A program made the position numbers and the translations under genes. Below, piece by piece: positions 47,471 through 60,400 of a DNA stretch of 64,000 nt (positions are counted from its first letter, which is position 1; the number at the start of each line of letters is the position of its first letter). The DNA comes from Bolinopsis microptera. Its lineage: Eukaryota; Ctenophora; Tentaculata; Lobata; Bolinopsidae. The notes under the pieces are model-generated. The model had not been told where the DNA came from. It did no database searches and saw only the letters and a list, made by a program, of their open reading frames with translations. The DNA is taken from positions 20,150 through 84,149 of the forward strand of contig NW_026971779.1 of NCBI RefSeq assembly GCF_026151205.1, given 5' to 3'.

Positions 47471-49882
47471 ACATGTGTGGGGTGGGTGTATCTTTCAGTG
47501 TCCCCTCACGGAATACAGTGTGAATTTTTCTATTTTGATTTTTTACTTTTCTCATCGGAAAATAAAAGGAACTAAAATAACTCAAACGGTAACTTTTTTT
47601 TACTAAGCGAAGCTTTGTTAAAGGGAGTGAGCTTGAGGTTTGCCTGAAAATTAGGGGGTCCAGAATTATTATTAAAATTAGATGACATTGTATTTTTTTA
47701 AAAAAAAAAGGAAGTTTGGAAAATAAACGTAATGTTTATTTTTTCCCCTTTTTTTTAATATTTTAGGTTAATTTGGGGGAAATATTGAATTATGAAAAAG
47801 TGGGCCCGTATTTTTACATCGCAGTTAAAAATAATCCCCCTTTTAAAAAAAAAATTAAAAAAAAATTTAAAACCCCGCGGAAACTTAAAACAAAATCCCA
47901 AACCTAAATTAAACTTTTAATAAATCGCGATTTTTCCCCCCACATCAAATATTGGGGGTTTTTTCATGAAAAAATGTTGGCCAAAAGACATTTTTTAATT
48001 AATTGTTTTCCTAAAACTAAATTTAATTACCCAGCGCTTTTTCCCAGTAAACAATTCCGCCGAGCCGTTTTTCAACGCCGTTCCCTGAAAATTCGAGTTT
48101 TTAAAAATTTATTTTTTTTTTAAACAGTTATTGACAATTAAAACCCTGAAACTTGCAGGATATTGGTTTTTCTGGGGTCATTTAGAAAGATTGCCCGGCA
48201 AAAGTTGAAGAAAGGCCTTAATATACGTTTCTTTATATCCGATTTTAAAAAATTCTTGGAACCCGGTTTTGGAAAAGATGGAAATAAACCTCCTTGGGTC
48301 ATGAAAAAAATCCGGAAAGATAAATCTCCCAAAATTCTTTTTCTCAAGAAATTTTTTTTTTATAACCTTAAAAATCTTTGTCACTTACAAACCATTATTA
48401 CCTGCCAGGCCCGCCCCTAGAAGTTTCAGCCCCCAAACGCTGCCCCAAAAAAAAAAAAACGGCCAAGATTTAAAAATAACGAATTATTTTTCAGGACCGC
48501 AATTCCCAAATTTACCTCCAACTCCCTCCCGCTTCTGGGCTAGTGTATAATCATCACATCCCTCAATGGGGAAATTTCAAGGAACGGGTTTGGGGGGGCG
48601 ACCAGGGGGACCCCCCTTTTGCCCCCCGGTAAGAAATTGTAAACGAAATTTTCAAACCCGGATATTTGGTTTTACCAACCAATGGGTCCGTTTCTAAAAA
48701 GAAGAAATAAGGTTTTGGGGTTTAGCAAAACTGATGAGAAAAAAAACCAGCCAATCTTTAATGCGAAAATTTCCCTTCAAGGAATTCGCTTTTTTCACTT
48801 CTCTGTTACTGTTTCACTTCTCCGAAGAATTCGCTAATGGGAAACCGCCCCCGTTTTTGTGGTTTTTTGGAACCAGTACCCTTTGAAACTTTCAGTTTAA
48901 ACCCCGACTCCCCCAACCGGTCCCCCGGTTTTTGTTTTGATTTGTTAAATGGCCTAAAATTAATTATGGGAATGGGCCGGGCCCCATTTTCGTTTAGGAA
49001 TATAAACGTTTCAAAATGAGTTGAAACAATTTTGGATCGAAAGGATCCGAACATGTATTCGGTTAAATTTTAAAAAAGGGGCCAATATTTTTAAATTTGG
49101 CAAAATTAACAATAATGTAACTTTTTCCCACCACCAAAGGGGAAACCCCTCAAATTTAAATCTAAATGCGGGTGTGCATTTTCCAGACACAATCGGCCCA
49201 AATTTATAAGAACGGGTTTTAAAACCCACGTTTAAACCCTCTACAGTCCAAAGGGAAAAAGGTTTTATTTGGGCTCAAACCATCCTCCCGGAGGGGAAAG
49301 GCCAAGCTTCCAACAACCCTATTGAGTTTCAAAAAACACAAATCATCTGGATCGAGGTTTCTTCGAAAGCTTTTACATAAATTAGTTTACTTGCAAACCG
49401 TTTAGAAATTAATTTGAAATTTTTAGAAATTTAAAGTTTTAGGGCCCGGACCTTTTTGGATCCACCCTAAAGTTTAAAATGATGCAAAGTGGAGTAAAAA
49501 ATCAAGCATTTTGGGGTTTTTTTATCGTTAGCAAAAAAAGTTTTATTTGGGTTAATTCAAGAAAGAATGGACTTTACAAACAAGTTTTTTGATTTTTAAA
49601 AAAAGCCTTTAAAAAGAAGTTAATCAAATGAAACTTTACCCCCTTTTTTTTTCCCAAAAAACAAAGTAAAAAAGAACGTATTGCAATCAACCCCGGAGAG
49701 GAGATTCCCGTCGGCGATGACGTTTCCCGGCGAGGGGGGAGCAAAGGGTTGGGCCCCCCTTCAAAAAAGACCCCTTCCTTCGCAAGGGAACAAAACAGAA
49801 TACTTCCTTTCCCCAATCCCCCAAAAGAGGCAGGGGGAATTGTTGGGGGCCGGGGAGTCCCACCATGAAGGATTGGAGGGAA
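47471..49882. other. Noisy AT-rich DNA, no gene recognised
   Basis: Several short open frames occur on both strands (for example 48,163-48,420 and 49,021-49,209), but none shows domains, splice context or frame conservation. Homopolymer expansion is moderate. Confidence 0.4.
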
Positions 49883-49936
49883 GGGGGGGGGGGGGGGGGG
49901 GGGGGGGGGAGGGGGGGGGGGGGGGGGGGGGGGGGG
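49883..49936. repeat. Poly-G tract
   Basis: About 54 bases are almost entirely G, with one interrupting A near 49,910. Together with the poly-C tract at 44,441-44,482 it may represent a genuine G/C homopolymer or consensus inflation. Confidence 0.6.
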
Positions 49937-51379
49937 TTGGGGCCCCGGTCAGACTTAACGATAAAAAAAAAAGTGTTTTTTAATTAATAGCAACATAAAG
50001 TGAAAAACTTTTAGAGATAGATAACAAATTAGCTATAAATCTTTCGACCTCTTTTTTCCCCCCGCCCCGCAGTCCCCGCGCCTTGTTTTGTTCCCCCCCG
50101 CCATCCTTTGATGAACAGTGGAGCCCGGGGTAATACATGGGCAAGGAAAACCCCCAGATATGCCTGGGATTGGAACTACGCTTAAAGGAAATTGTTGTGT
50201 TGGTGGGGAACCAATTAATCTGGTACGATAAGAGCCTTTCCAACGTCCCTCCCCCGTCCGCCCCTTCAAAGAACGGGAAAAGGTACGAATCCACTTTCCA
50301 CTTTTCACTTTATGATTGGAAATGTTTCTAGTAACAGTTTTTTATTGAGTTCCAGGGTAAACCGAGAAACTTTTTAAACTGCTAAATTATAATGGTTTTT
50401 GTTTTAACTAAGTATTAAGTAAGTTGGTTAATAGTGTTGGGCGGCGATACTATGTAGTAATTGTTAACCGTTTTCCTAATAAACAAAGTATACATCATCC
50501 CGAACAAATCTGAATTAAAAAAATAAGCCATCAATATAATTCAAAAATGTTGGCTTCCCCATGAAGTTTTATCACTAAATAGTATTATACCATAATTTAT
50601 AATTTTCCGCCTCAGGATTGGGAATGGAACGCCTGAAGCACTCGTTGGGCGGACGCTAAACAAATACAATCTCCCCATTTTTAGCAAAAGAAGTTGTTTT
50701 TTTTAAAACTGGGACATAGAGCTTGGCTTACGAACGCCTTAATGGTAAAACTGTTAGAGGACAACCCACGTGACCGAACCACCATCTCTCTTCCCCCCCT
50801 CCCTAGGAGACTCCAGATTGGGTATTTAATTTCCTGCAGAGGTTTCGTTTGTTTTGTTTTAATTCTAGTGGGTTTTAGTGGACGTACCCACCAATGCCCA
50901 GTGGACGTTCCCACACCATGCCAGGTAACCTAGACCCTGGCCTTGTAACTCCCCCTCCTGCTAAGCAAAATTGCCGTTTATAAGGTGACGTTATGATGAT
51001 GGTGGGGGAGTTTTGCTAATTATTTTGGGTCGCTGTAAATGTTGTGTTTTTTAATGGAACGTCCATGAAACCAATAAAATTGTAAATTGCCCCCTTGGAT
51101 AAATAAAATTAATGAATTTTATAAATCAGTAAAGATATTGAAACAATTGTGATAACCAACGCCCCTGAATTTGATTTCCACTTGATGTTTTAAACCATCT
51201 GTTGGTCCCCCTGTAGAAACCCTCCGTGGTAAAATAAATAATTATTACTGCCCCTCTTTTACTATTATAATAATTATTTACTATTATGCTTTACTATTAT
51301 GAAAATATTAACGCTCCTTGTTTTACCCTATCCAAAACGTGAGGTCTAGACAAATGATCCAGATGGCTTTTCTTTTCCC
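49937..51379. other. Moderately clean DNA, no gene recognised
   Basis: Between about 50,100 and 51,350 homopolymer noise drops and the sequence looks natural. Short frames such as 50,137-50,331 and 50,694-50,933 on the + strand lack recognisable domains. An ATT/TTATTA-rich patch lies near 51,235-51,305. Confidence 0.4.
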
Positions 51380-53285
51380 CCTTTTTTCCTTTAAAATTTT
51401 CCCCAATTTCCCCCCGAATTAAAAACCAAAAATTTATAAAATTTTTTTTTTAAGTTTTAACCCAAAAACCCGTTGGGGAAAAAAAAAAATTTAAAAAATT
51501 TTAAAAAAAATTTTTTGCCCAAAAAAATTTTTTAAACCCCAAAATCTGGGTAGGGAAAAACCCTGAAAACCCCCTTTTTTTCCCCCCCCTAAAAACCCAA
51601 GGGATTTTTTCCCCCCCGGGTTTGGGTTTTTTTTCCCCCCTGGGGTAAAAAAAGGGGGAAACCCCCCCCCCCCCCAAAAAATTTGGTTTTTTCCCCCCCC
51701 CGTTTTTTAATTTTTAAAAAAGGGGGGGGGGGGGAAATTTTTTTTTTTTGGGGGGGTTTTTTTGGGAAAAACCCCCAAAAAAAATTTGGGGGGAAAAGGG
51801 GGGTTAAAAATTTAAAAAAAAATTTTTTAAAAAATTTTTAAAAGTTTTTATTTTAAAAAGGGGGTTTTGAATAAAACCCCAAAAAGGGTTTTTTTTTTAA
51901 TTTTTAAAATTTTTTTTTGAAAAACCTTTTTAAAAAAATTTTTTTTTTTTTTTTTAAATTTTTTAAACCCCCGGGAAAAAAAAAAAAATTTTTTTTTTTC
52001 CCTTTTTTTAAAATTTTAAAAATTCCCCTTCCGGTGGGGCCCCCCTTTTTTTTAAAAAAAAAATTTTTTCCCCCGCCTGGGGGCCCCAAAAAAAATTTTT
52101 TGGGTTAAAAAGGGAAAAAAAAAACCCAAAAACATTTTAAAAAAAAAACCCCGGGAAAAAAAAAAACCAAAACCCCAAAAACTTTAAACCCCCCCCCCCC
52201 GGGGGGCCCCAAAATTTTTTTTTTTCCCCAAATTTTTCAATTTAAAATTTTCCCCCAAAAAAATTCCCTTTAAAAAAAAAAATTTTTTTTAAAAACTTTT
52301 AAAAATTATTTTTTAAAAATTTTTTGGTTTTTAAAAAATTTGGAAAAATTAAAAAAGGGGGAAAAAAAGGTTTAAAATTTTTTTTTAAAAAAAAAATAAA
52401 ACCCCCCGGGATAAAACCCCGGGAACAAAAAAAATTTTTTCCCCTTTCCCCCTTAAAAAGGGGAGGGGTTTTTTTCTTTAGGGGGAAAAAAAAAAAGGGG
52501 GGGCCCCAACCCGGGGGCCCGGGGGGTTTTTCCGGTTTTCCCCGAGAAAAAACCCCGGGGGTTTTTTTCCCCCTTTTTTTTTTTTTTGGGGGGGGGAAAA
52601 AAACCCTAAAGGGGGGGAAAAAAATTTTTTTTTTTGGATTTTTCTTTTTAAAAAACCCCAAAATTTTTTTAAAATCCCCTAAAATTTTAAATTTTTTTCC
52701 AAACCCCCCAAGGGGAAAAAAACCCCCCATTTAAAATTTTTTTTTTTCCCAAAGTTTTTTCCAAAAAAAATTTTTAAATTTTAAAGGGTTAAAAAAAGGG
52801 AAAGGTTTTCCCCTAAAAAAAAGGGAAAAAATGGGTTTTCCCCAAGGGTAAAGTTAAAAAAAAAAAAAAAAAAACCCCAAAAACCATAAAAATTTTTTTC
52901 CCTTTTTTTTTTTTAATTCAAAAGGGGTTTTAAAAAAATTTTACTTTTTTTTTTCCCCCTTTTCTTAAAAAAAAAAATTTTTACTTTTTTTTTTTAAATT
53001 TTTTTAAAAATAAAAATTTTAAATTTATTTTTTCCTTTTTAAAAAAAAATTTTTAAAAAATTAAAACCCCTTAAAAGGAAAATTTTAATATTTTTTCCCT
53101 TTTCCAATTTTTAAAAAACCTTTGGATGGTTTTCCTATTTAGTTTTTTAAAATTTTTTTCCCCCCCTTTTTCCCCCTTTTTTCCCCTTTGGGGGTTTTTT
53201 TTTTTTTGGGGCCTCCTTTTTTTTTAAAAATTTTAAAAAAAAAAAGGGTTTTTTTTTTTTATTAAAAAAAAATTTTTTTTTGGGG

Positions 53286-53317
<32 letters not shown>

Positions 53318-56300
53318 TTTTTTTAAAAAAAAAAAAAAAGTTTTTTTTTTTAAAGGTAAATTAAATTAAAAATTTTTTTAAAAAAAAAAAAATTTAAAAA
53401 AATTTTAAAATTTTAAAAAAAAAAAAATAAATTTTAAACCCAGGTGAAAAGGTAAAAAAACCCCCAAAAAAGGGCCCCCCCCAAATTTCCCCCCTTCTTT
53501 TTTGGGGAAAAAAAAACCCCCTTTAATAAACCAAAAAACCCAAAAAAAAAAAAATAAAAACCCCCTTTCCCCCCCCCTTTTTGGGGGGTTTTTAAAAAAA
53601 AGGGGGGAAAAAAAAAGTTTTTTTTAAAAAAAACCCCCCCCAAAATTTTCCCCCAACCCTTTTTAAATTTTCCCCCTTTTTTGGGGGGGGGGGGGGGGGG
53701 GGGGGGGGGGCCTTTTTTTAAAATTAAAAAAACCCCCCCAAAAAAAACCCCCCCCAAAAAAAAAAAAACCCTTTTCCCGGGTTTCCCCCCCGGGGGGGTT
53801 TTTTTTTTTGGGGGGGCCCCCCCCCCAAAAGGGGGGGTTTTTTTAAATTTTCCCCCAATTTTTTTTTCCCCCAAACCCCTTTTAAAATTCTTAAAAAACC
53901 CCCCCCCCTTTTTCCCCCGGGTTTTCCCCGTAAAAAGGGGGTTTTTTTTTTTAAAAAAAATTTTTTTTGGGGGGGGGGACCAAAAGTTGTTGGTTTTTTT
54001 TTTTTTAAAAACCCAAAAAAATTTTTTTTTCCCCCCAATTTTTTTTTTTAATAAACCCCTTTTCAAAAAATTTTTTTTTTTTTAGGAATTTTTTTTTTTG
54101 GGGGGGGGGCTATTTTAATTTTTTTTAAAAAAAAAAAAAAAAGAAAATTAAATTTTTAAATTTTAAAATTTTTTAAAAAAGGGGAAGGGTAAAAAAAAAA
54201 AAAAGTTTAAAAACCCAAAAAATTTTTAAAAAAACCTTAATTTAACCTTTTTTAAAATTCCAAAAAAATTTTTTTCCCCCAAATTTAAAAAAATTTCCTT
54301 TTTGTTTTTGGAAAAAAAAAAAGGGGGGTTCCTTTTTTTTAAAAAATTTAAAAAAAAAAAAAAGGGGGGGTTTTCCCCTTTTTTTGGGAACGAAAATTTT
54401 TTAAATTTTTTTAAAAAAAAAAAATTTTTTTTTTTTTAAAAAAATTTTTTTTTTAAAAAATTTAAAATTTTTTTCCCCCAAAATTTTGGGGGGGGGGGTT
54501 TAAAAATTTCCCTTTCTTTTTCCCCCCCCCAAAAAATTTTTTCCGGTTTTTTTTCCCGTTTTAATAACCCCCAAAAAAAGAAAAAAAGTAAAAAATTTTT
54601 TTTTTTTTTTTTTTTAAAAACCCAATTTTAAAAAATTTTTTTTTTTGGGTTTTTAAAAACGTTCCCCAAAAAAGGGGTTTTGGGGTTTTTAAAAAAAATC
54701 CGGAAAAAAAATTTTTTTTTAAAAAAAATTTTTTCCCTTTCCCCCTTTTTTCCCCCCCCCCCCCCAAAAAAAAAATTTTAAAAATTAAAAAAACCCAAAT
54801 TTTTTCAAAAAAAAATTTTTTTGGGTTTTTTAAATTTAAAACCCAAAATAAAAAAAAAAAAATAAATTTTTTAAAACCCCCCGTTTTTTTAAAAAAATTT
54901 TTAAAAAAAAAAAAAAATTTTTTTTTTTTTGGGGCCCCAAAAAAAGATTTTAAAAAAAAAACCCCCCTTTTTTTTCCCCAAATAAAACTTTTTTTTTCCC
55001 CCCCCCTTTAAAAAAATTTTTTTTTTTTTTAATTTAAAAAATTTTGGGGAAATAAAAATTTTTTAAAAATTTTTTTTAAATTTTTTTAAAAACCCTTTTT
55101 TTCCCCCCCCAAAAAGGGGGGTTTAAAAAAATTTTTTTTTTTAAATTAAAATTTTTTTTTTGGGGTAAAAGGTTTAACCCCCTTTTTTAAAAAAAAAAAT
55201 CCCCCTTTTTTTAAAAAAACCCTTCCCCCTTTTTTTTTTTTTTTTTAAAAAAAAATTTTTTAAATTTTTAAATTAATATTTAAAAAATTTTTTTTTAAAA
55301 ATTTTTTAAAAAAGGGGCCCGGGGGCCCTTTTGGGGAAAAAATTTTTTGGGGGGGGGTTTAAATTTTAAAAAATTTTTTTTTTTTAAAAAAAATTTTTTT
55401 TTTAATTTTAAAAATTTTTTTGGGTTTTTTAAAAAAAAAAAAATTTTTTTTTTTTAAAAAAAATTTTTTAAAAAAAAATTTGGGTTTTTTTTTTGGGGGG
55501 GTTTAAAATAAACCCCCCAAAAAAAAAAAAGTTTTTTTTAAAAAAATTTGGAAAAAAAAAAAAATTTTTAATTTATTTTAAAAACTTTTTTTTAAAATTG
55601 AACCGGGGGAGGGGGGAAACCCCCAAAATTTTTAAGGAAAAAAAAAAATTTGGGGGAAAAAAAAAAATTTAAAAAAAGGGGGGGGGGGAAAAAATTGGGG
55701 GAGTTTTTAAAATTTTTAAATTTTTTTTTTTTTTTTAAAATTTTTTTAAATTTTTAAAAAAAAAAAAAAAGGGAAAACCGGGGCAAAAAAAATTAAAAAT
55801 TTTTTTTGGGGGTTTTTTTTTTTTTGGGGAAAAATTTTTGGGAAACCCCCCCCTTTTTAAAAAAAAAAGGGTTTAATTTTGCGGGCCCCCAAAAAACCGT
55901 TTTTAAAAAAAAAAAAAAAAAAAACCCCCCTTTTATTAAAAAAAAGGGAAAAAAAAAAAAAGGGTTTTTTTTTAAAAAACCGGGGGAAAAAGGGGGGTTT
56001 TTTTTTTAAAGGTTAAAAATTTTTTTAAAAAACCCCCCCCCCCCCTTTTTTAAAAATTTTAACCATTTTTTTTTGAAAAAAAAGGGGAAAAAATTTGGGT
56101 TTTTTGGGGGTTTTTTCCCCCGGGGTTTTATTCCCTTTTAACCCCCAAAAAAAAATTAAAAACCCTTTTTTTAAAAATTTTTACCCTTTTTTAAAAATTT
56201 TAATCCCTTAAAATTTTTTTTTTATTTTGGAAAAATTTCCAATTTTTTCCTTTTCCCTTTTTAAAAGAAAAAAAAAAACCGGTTTTTTTGAATTTTTTTT

Positions 56301-56340
56301 CCCCCCAAAAACAAAGGGCCCCCCCCCCCTTTTTTTTAAA
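51380..56340. other. Homopolymer-run zone, probable consensus artefact
   Basis: For about 5 kb the sequence is almost entirely runs of 3-20 identical bases of all four types, with few dinucleotide changes. No genomic sequence class looks like this; low-depth uncorrected long-read consensus does. Apparent proteins here, made of F, K, P and G, are a direct result and were not annotated. Confidence 0.7.
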
Positions 56341-57474
56341 ACCCTGTCAAAACTGAAAATGCAACTGCACAAAAGGGGGCAGCCAAATTTAATCCGACAG
56401 TAATTGATTTATAAAGATGTATCATTATGTTCATTTGTATTTACCTAAAAAGAGTAGTAATTGCACGAGACAAAGCCCAGCGTAGGTCTGCTGTAGTATA
56501 TTACCTGGGGACCCCCAGGCTATTATGTTGATTAAACAATAGAGATTTCGGCGGAAATGACAGGCTGAGCGGCCGCCCAGTAACTGTTAGATTATAGAGA
56601 ACTGTAACAATTGATCAGCCCCCGGGAGTTTCAGAACCTTTTTATCTTTACCATGAGATTTTTGGAAGAAACTGTGCAATTTTGGAGAAACTTTGATCAT
56701 TTGTGTTTGAGTCTCCGTAAACATTTTTTGCAGAAGTGCAGGTGGAACCACAACCACACATTGCGGGTAATATAATTTGGTGCGGTCAACTCTACCGTAA
56801 AAAAAACTCAATTAAAACCAGCTTTTCCTTTCCCGGAGATTATGAAGAAAAATTGAAATGGTCTTCTGATTCCAAATCAAAGACACACATACATTTTTTG
56901 TATTTCGGATTCATGGTTTTGGTTTTTTAGCACATGGTCCTTCCAACTATTTTTAAGGGACCAGGCAAACAGTTTTCTGAGCCATCACGCACTCAGATCG
57001 AGTTTTCCGTTTTTCTATAAACCTGGTTCAGTTGATATCCCGGTTATATGCGCAATTTCTAGCACGTCCTTGTGAAATATGAAATACCTTTTACTTTAAT
57101 CGCATTAATAATTTTACGGAGGCATTTTTATTTGAATGGTATTAAAACTTAAACAGCTGGTTTTACTTTTACTTTTTAACATTGTTATCAAAAGTAGACG
57201 TCACCTTCTGCCTGCAATCCCTTTGTACATAATATCCTCTGCCAAAAACTCTAACAACTGAAACACACGTCCTTTTAATTTGTGAAACTTAGCATGAAAC
57301 CCCAGTCACGTTGCAACTGCGGCACTTCATCTACCCCCATTTTCAGTATATGTTTCCTTTGTCTTAAAAGCTGATTTTTATTCGCACCAGCTGTGGTAAA
57401 AAATGATACAGTCCCCCCCCCTTTTCCCGGGGGAACCCTCTCCTTTTTATTCACCCCCAAAACTCCGTAAGGCA
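56341..57474. other. Clean island between noisy blocks
   Basis: About 1.1 kb of natural-looking sequence, with a possible minus-strand coding end at 56,587-56,811. Nothing else was identified. Confidence 0.45.
56587..56811 (-). CDS. Possible C-terminal coding segment, unknown protein
   Basis: The minus strand reads RVDRTKLYYPQCVVVVPPAL, then LQKMFTETQTQMIKVSPK, LHSFFQKSHGKDKKVLK, LPGADQLLQFSII and a stop. It lies in clean sequence and has balanced amino-acid usage, unlike the artefactual frames around it. No domain is recognised, no clear splice acceptor was identified upstream, and the length (about 70 codons) could arise by chance. Confidence 0.3.
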   Translation of the reverse strand: MSFFYGRVDRTKLYYPQCVVVVPPALLQKMFTETQTQMIKVSPKLHSFFQKSHGKDKKVLKLPGADQLLQFSII

Positions 57475-60400
57475 GGCTTTTTTTTAAAGATACAAAATTT
57501 TTTGGTCCCCCCTTTTGGTTTTTTTTTAAAATTTTTTTTATCCAAATTTTAAGATTAATTTATTTATAAAAATCGTTTTTTTTGCCAAAATTTTAGATTT
57601 TTAAAAAATTTTTTTCCCCCCTTTTTTTTTGGGGGGGCTTTTGTCAAATGCTATTGAAGGCCCTAACGTGCCCCCCCGGCAAAAAAAAAAGCATTTTAAA
57701 AAAACGATTTGTTTTTATTTTTTTTTTTTCAAAAATTCCAAAAAACTTTGACCCCTTTTTTCCCCGATTTTTAAAAAATAAAATTTAAAAAAATCCCCCA
57801 CTAAATTTTAAAAACCCCAAAAGTGTTTGAAAAAAAAAATTTTTTTTTTAAAGACAAAAAAGGTTTTAAATTTTGGCCTTTTCCCGCGAAATTTTTTGGG
57901 AAAAACCGAAAAAAATCGGGCCCCCAAAATAAAGGAAAAAAGGGGGGGTAAAAACGGGTACGTACCTTTAAAATGAAGGAAAAAAAAGCCACCCAAAAAT
58001 TCCCCCCGGGGGGGGTTTTGTCCTTTTGCTTTTTTTCTGAAATTTTTTTTCTTGATCCAAAAAAATTTTTTAAAAAAAATTTTTTTTTTTAACTGCCCCT
58101 TCGCCTGGCCCTCCCCCACTGCTTACAGCAAGATTAAAGAAAAAAAGCTTTTTTAGTTTTTTTTCAGTATTTAACCCCCCTTCGGGCACCCCTAATTTTT
58201 TTTTTGAATTTAAAAAACAAAAATTTTTAAAAAAAATTTCCCTTTTTTTTTGGTACCCCTTAAAAAAAAGGGAAAAAGGGTTACGGTAACGTGCCCCTTT
58301 TTGAAAAAAAGTTTTTTAAACCCTAAAAAGTTTTTTAAAGCCGGGTTAAAAAACCCTAGTTACTTTTTCCCCCTTAGGGGTAAAGGCAAAAAACAATGCC
58401 AAAATGGGGAAAAATTTTTTTTTCCCCTCTTAAAAAAAAGGGGGGATCATAGTTTTTTTTTTTTTTTTTTCCCCCTTTTCCCAAAAACCCATCGAAATTG
58501 GAGGAAAAAAAAAGTTCTTTGGGGGCCCCCGAAGAATCCCGAAAATGGGGCCCCCCATTTCCCTTGTATATTAAATTAACTATAAGAAGTTGGTTTCCCC
58601 CCAATTGGAAAAAAAATTTTTTTTTTCTTTGGGGAAAAAACTTAAAAAAAATTTTTTTCGTTTTTCATCATTATCCCAAAAAAATGGCAAAAGGGGCCTT
58701 TTCCCCCCAAAAAATCAAAAAAAATAAAAAAGTTTTCCGCTGAAAATTTGGGGTAAAGTTTACAAAAAAAAATTTTTAAAAGTTTTTTTTGTTTTGTTTT
58801 TAAAAAAAGGGAAACTAAAAAATTAATGGGGGTTTTTTTTGGGGGGGGGGGTTTTTTCTTGTTTTAATGCTACCCCCAATATTGGAAAATTGGGGGCCCG
58901 CACTGTAACATTAAAGACCAAACCCGGGAAACCCCCCAAAAAAAGCGCATCGGTTTTTTTTAGAATAAACTTTTTAAAACTTAAAAATTTAGTTTTAAAA
59001 AATTTTTAATTTTGTTTAAAACCATTTTCCCCCCCCTAGGAAATTTTTTTAAAAAAACGCCCCAATTTTTTCCCCGGTTTTTTTTTTTTTTTTGTCCCCA
59101 AAAAAGGGGCCCCATTGTGGGGACCCCTTTTTTAAATTTCAATTTTTGTGAGTCGGTTTTTCGTGAACCCTCTAAAAGGGGAAATTTTACTTTGGAAAAA
59201 AAATTGGTTCCCCTTACACTTAAAATTTTGATGGGGTTTTTACATCGTGGGAATCGGGAAAATAAAAATCCCCCCCCATACATGTGTTAAAAACCCACTG
59301 AGCTTTAAAGGGTGGGGGAAACCCGGTTTTAGTGGGGGAGCGGGGCAATATTGAAATTTTTTAACAACTGGTTTAAAAAACCCCAAAAGTAATTTTCATT
59401 TTAAAAAAAAAGTAAATTTTCCCCCTCGAAACCAAAATGAAATTTTCCCCCCCCCGATTTTAAAAACGTTTTGGGGGGCCCTTTGGGGAATCGGAAACCA
59501 TGGGATGCCAAAAAAAAGGAAACTAGGAAAAAGGTGGGGGGCCTATTCTTTTTCCGCCCCCCCTTTTTGTTCCGAAAGTTTTTCCCAGTACCATGTAATT
59601 TTTTTCCCTTTTGACGATAAAAAGTTTTGGGGGGGGTACCGGTGGATTTTAAAATTTAAAAAACCACCTTTGCCCAGCAAAAAAATTTTTTACTGGAAAA
59701 TAAAAAAACCCTAGTTTTTTCAAGGGGGCCCTTTTAAAAACCCGGCCATTGAAACCCCCCCCATGAAAAAACCCTTAAAGTTTTTTTTTTAAAAAAATTA
59801 ATTTTGGTGGGGTCATGGTAATCCCCCGGGGTTTTTGGTTTTAAGGAAAAACCGTGTGGTTTTTTTTTTTGTTTTTTCCCTACCCTCCCCCCAAAAAAAC
59901 TTTTCTGGGGACCCCTTAATTCCCCCCCCCTTGGGTTTAAAATTTATTTTTTTTTTATCCAAAATCATACTTGGATTTATCGGCAAATTTTTCCATGGGG
60001 GCCAAAATTTTACAATTTTTTCAAAATCTTTTCAAAATTTCCCCCCCCCCTTTTTTTTGGGGCCCCCCTTTAAACCCCCCAAATTAAACAAACCCCAAAT
60101 TTTCCCCCCAAATTTTAAAAAAAGCCCCCATTCGGAAATTTTTTTCCACAACAAGAAAAAAAGAACAAGAATTAAAAAAGCTCAAAAAATTTTCCCAGTA
60201 AAAAAAATCCTCGACTAGATCTAGAGCGCAAAAAAAAACCCCCGAAGGTAAAAAAGGTGGGGGAAACCCCGAATTTATAAAGGGGGGAAGTAAAGGAACG
60301 GGAGTTCCCCCAAACAACCCTGGGCCCTTTTTAGGGGACCCCGAAAATGTGGAAAACACCCCCCTTTCCCTCAAAAAACCCCCCGTAAAGTATATTAAAA

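Noticed and set aside
52299-54085. Frames of 134-210 codons on both strands
   Set aside because: They are translations of homopolymer blocks and have no natural protein composition.
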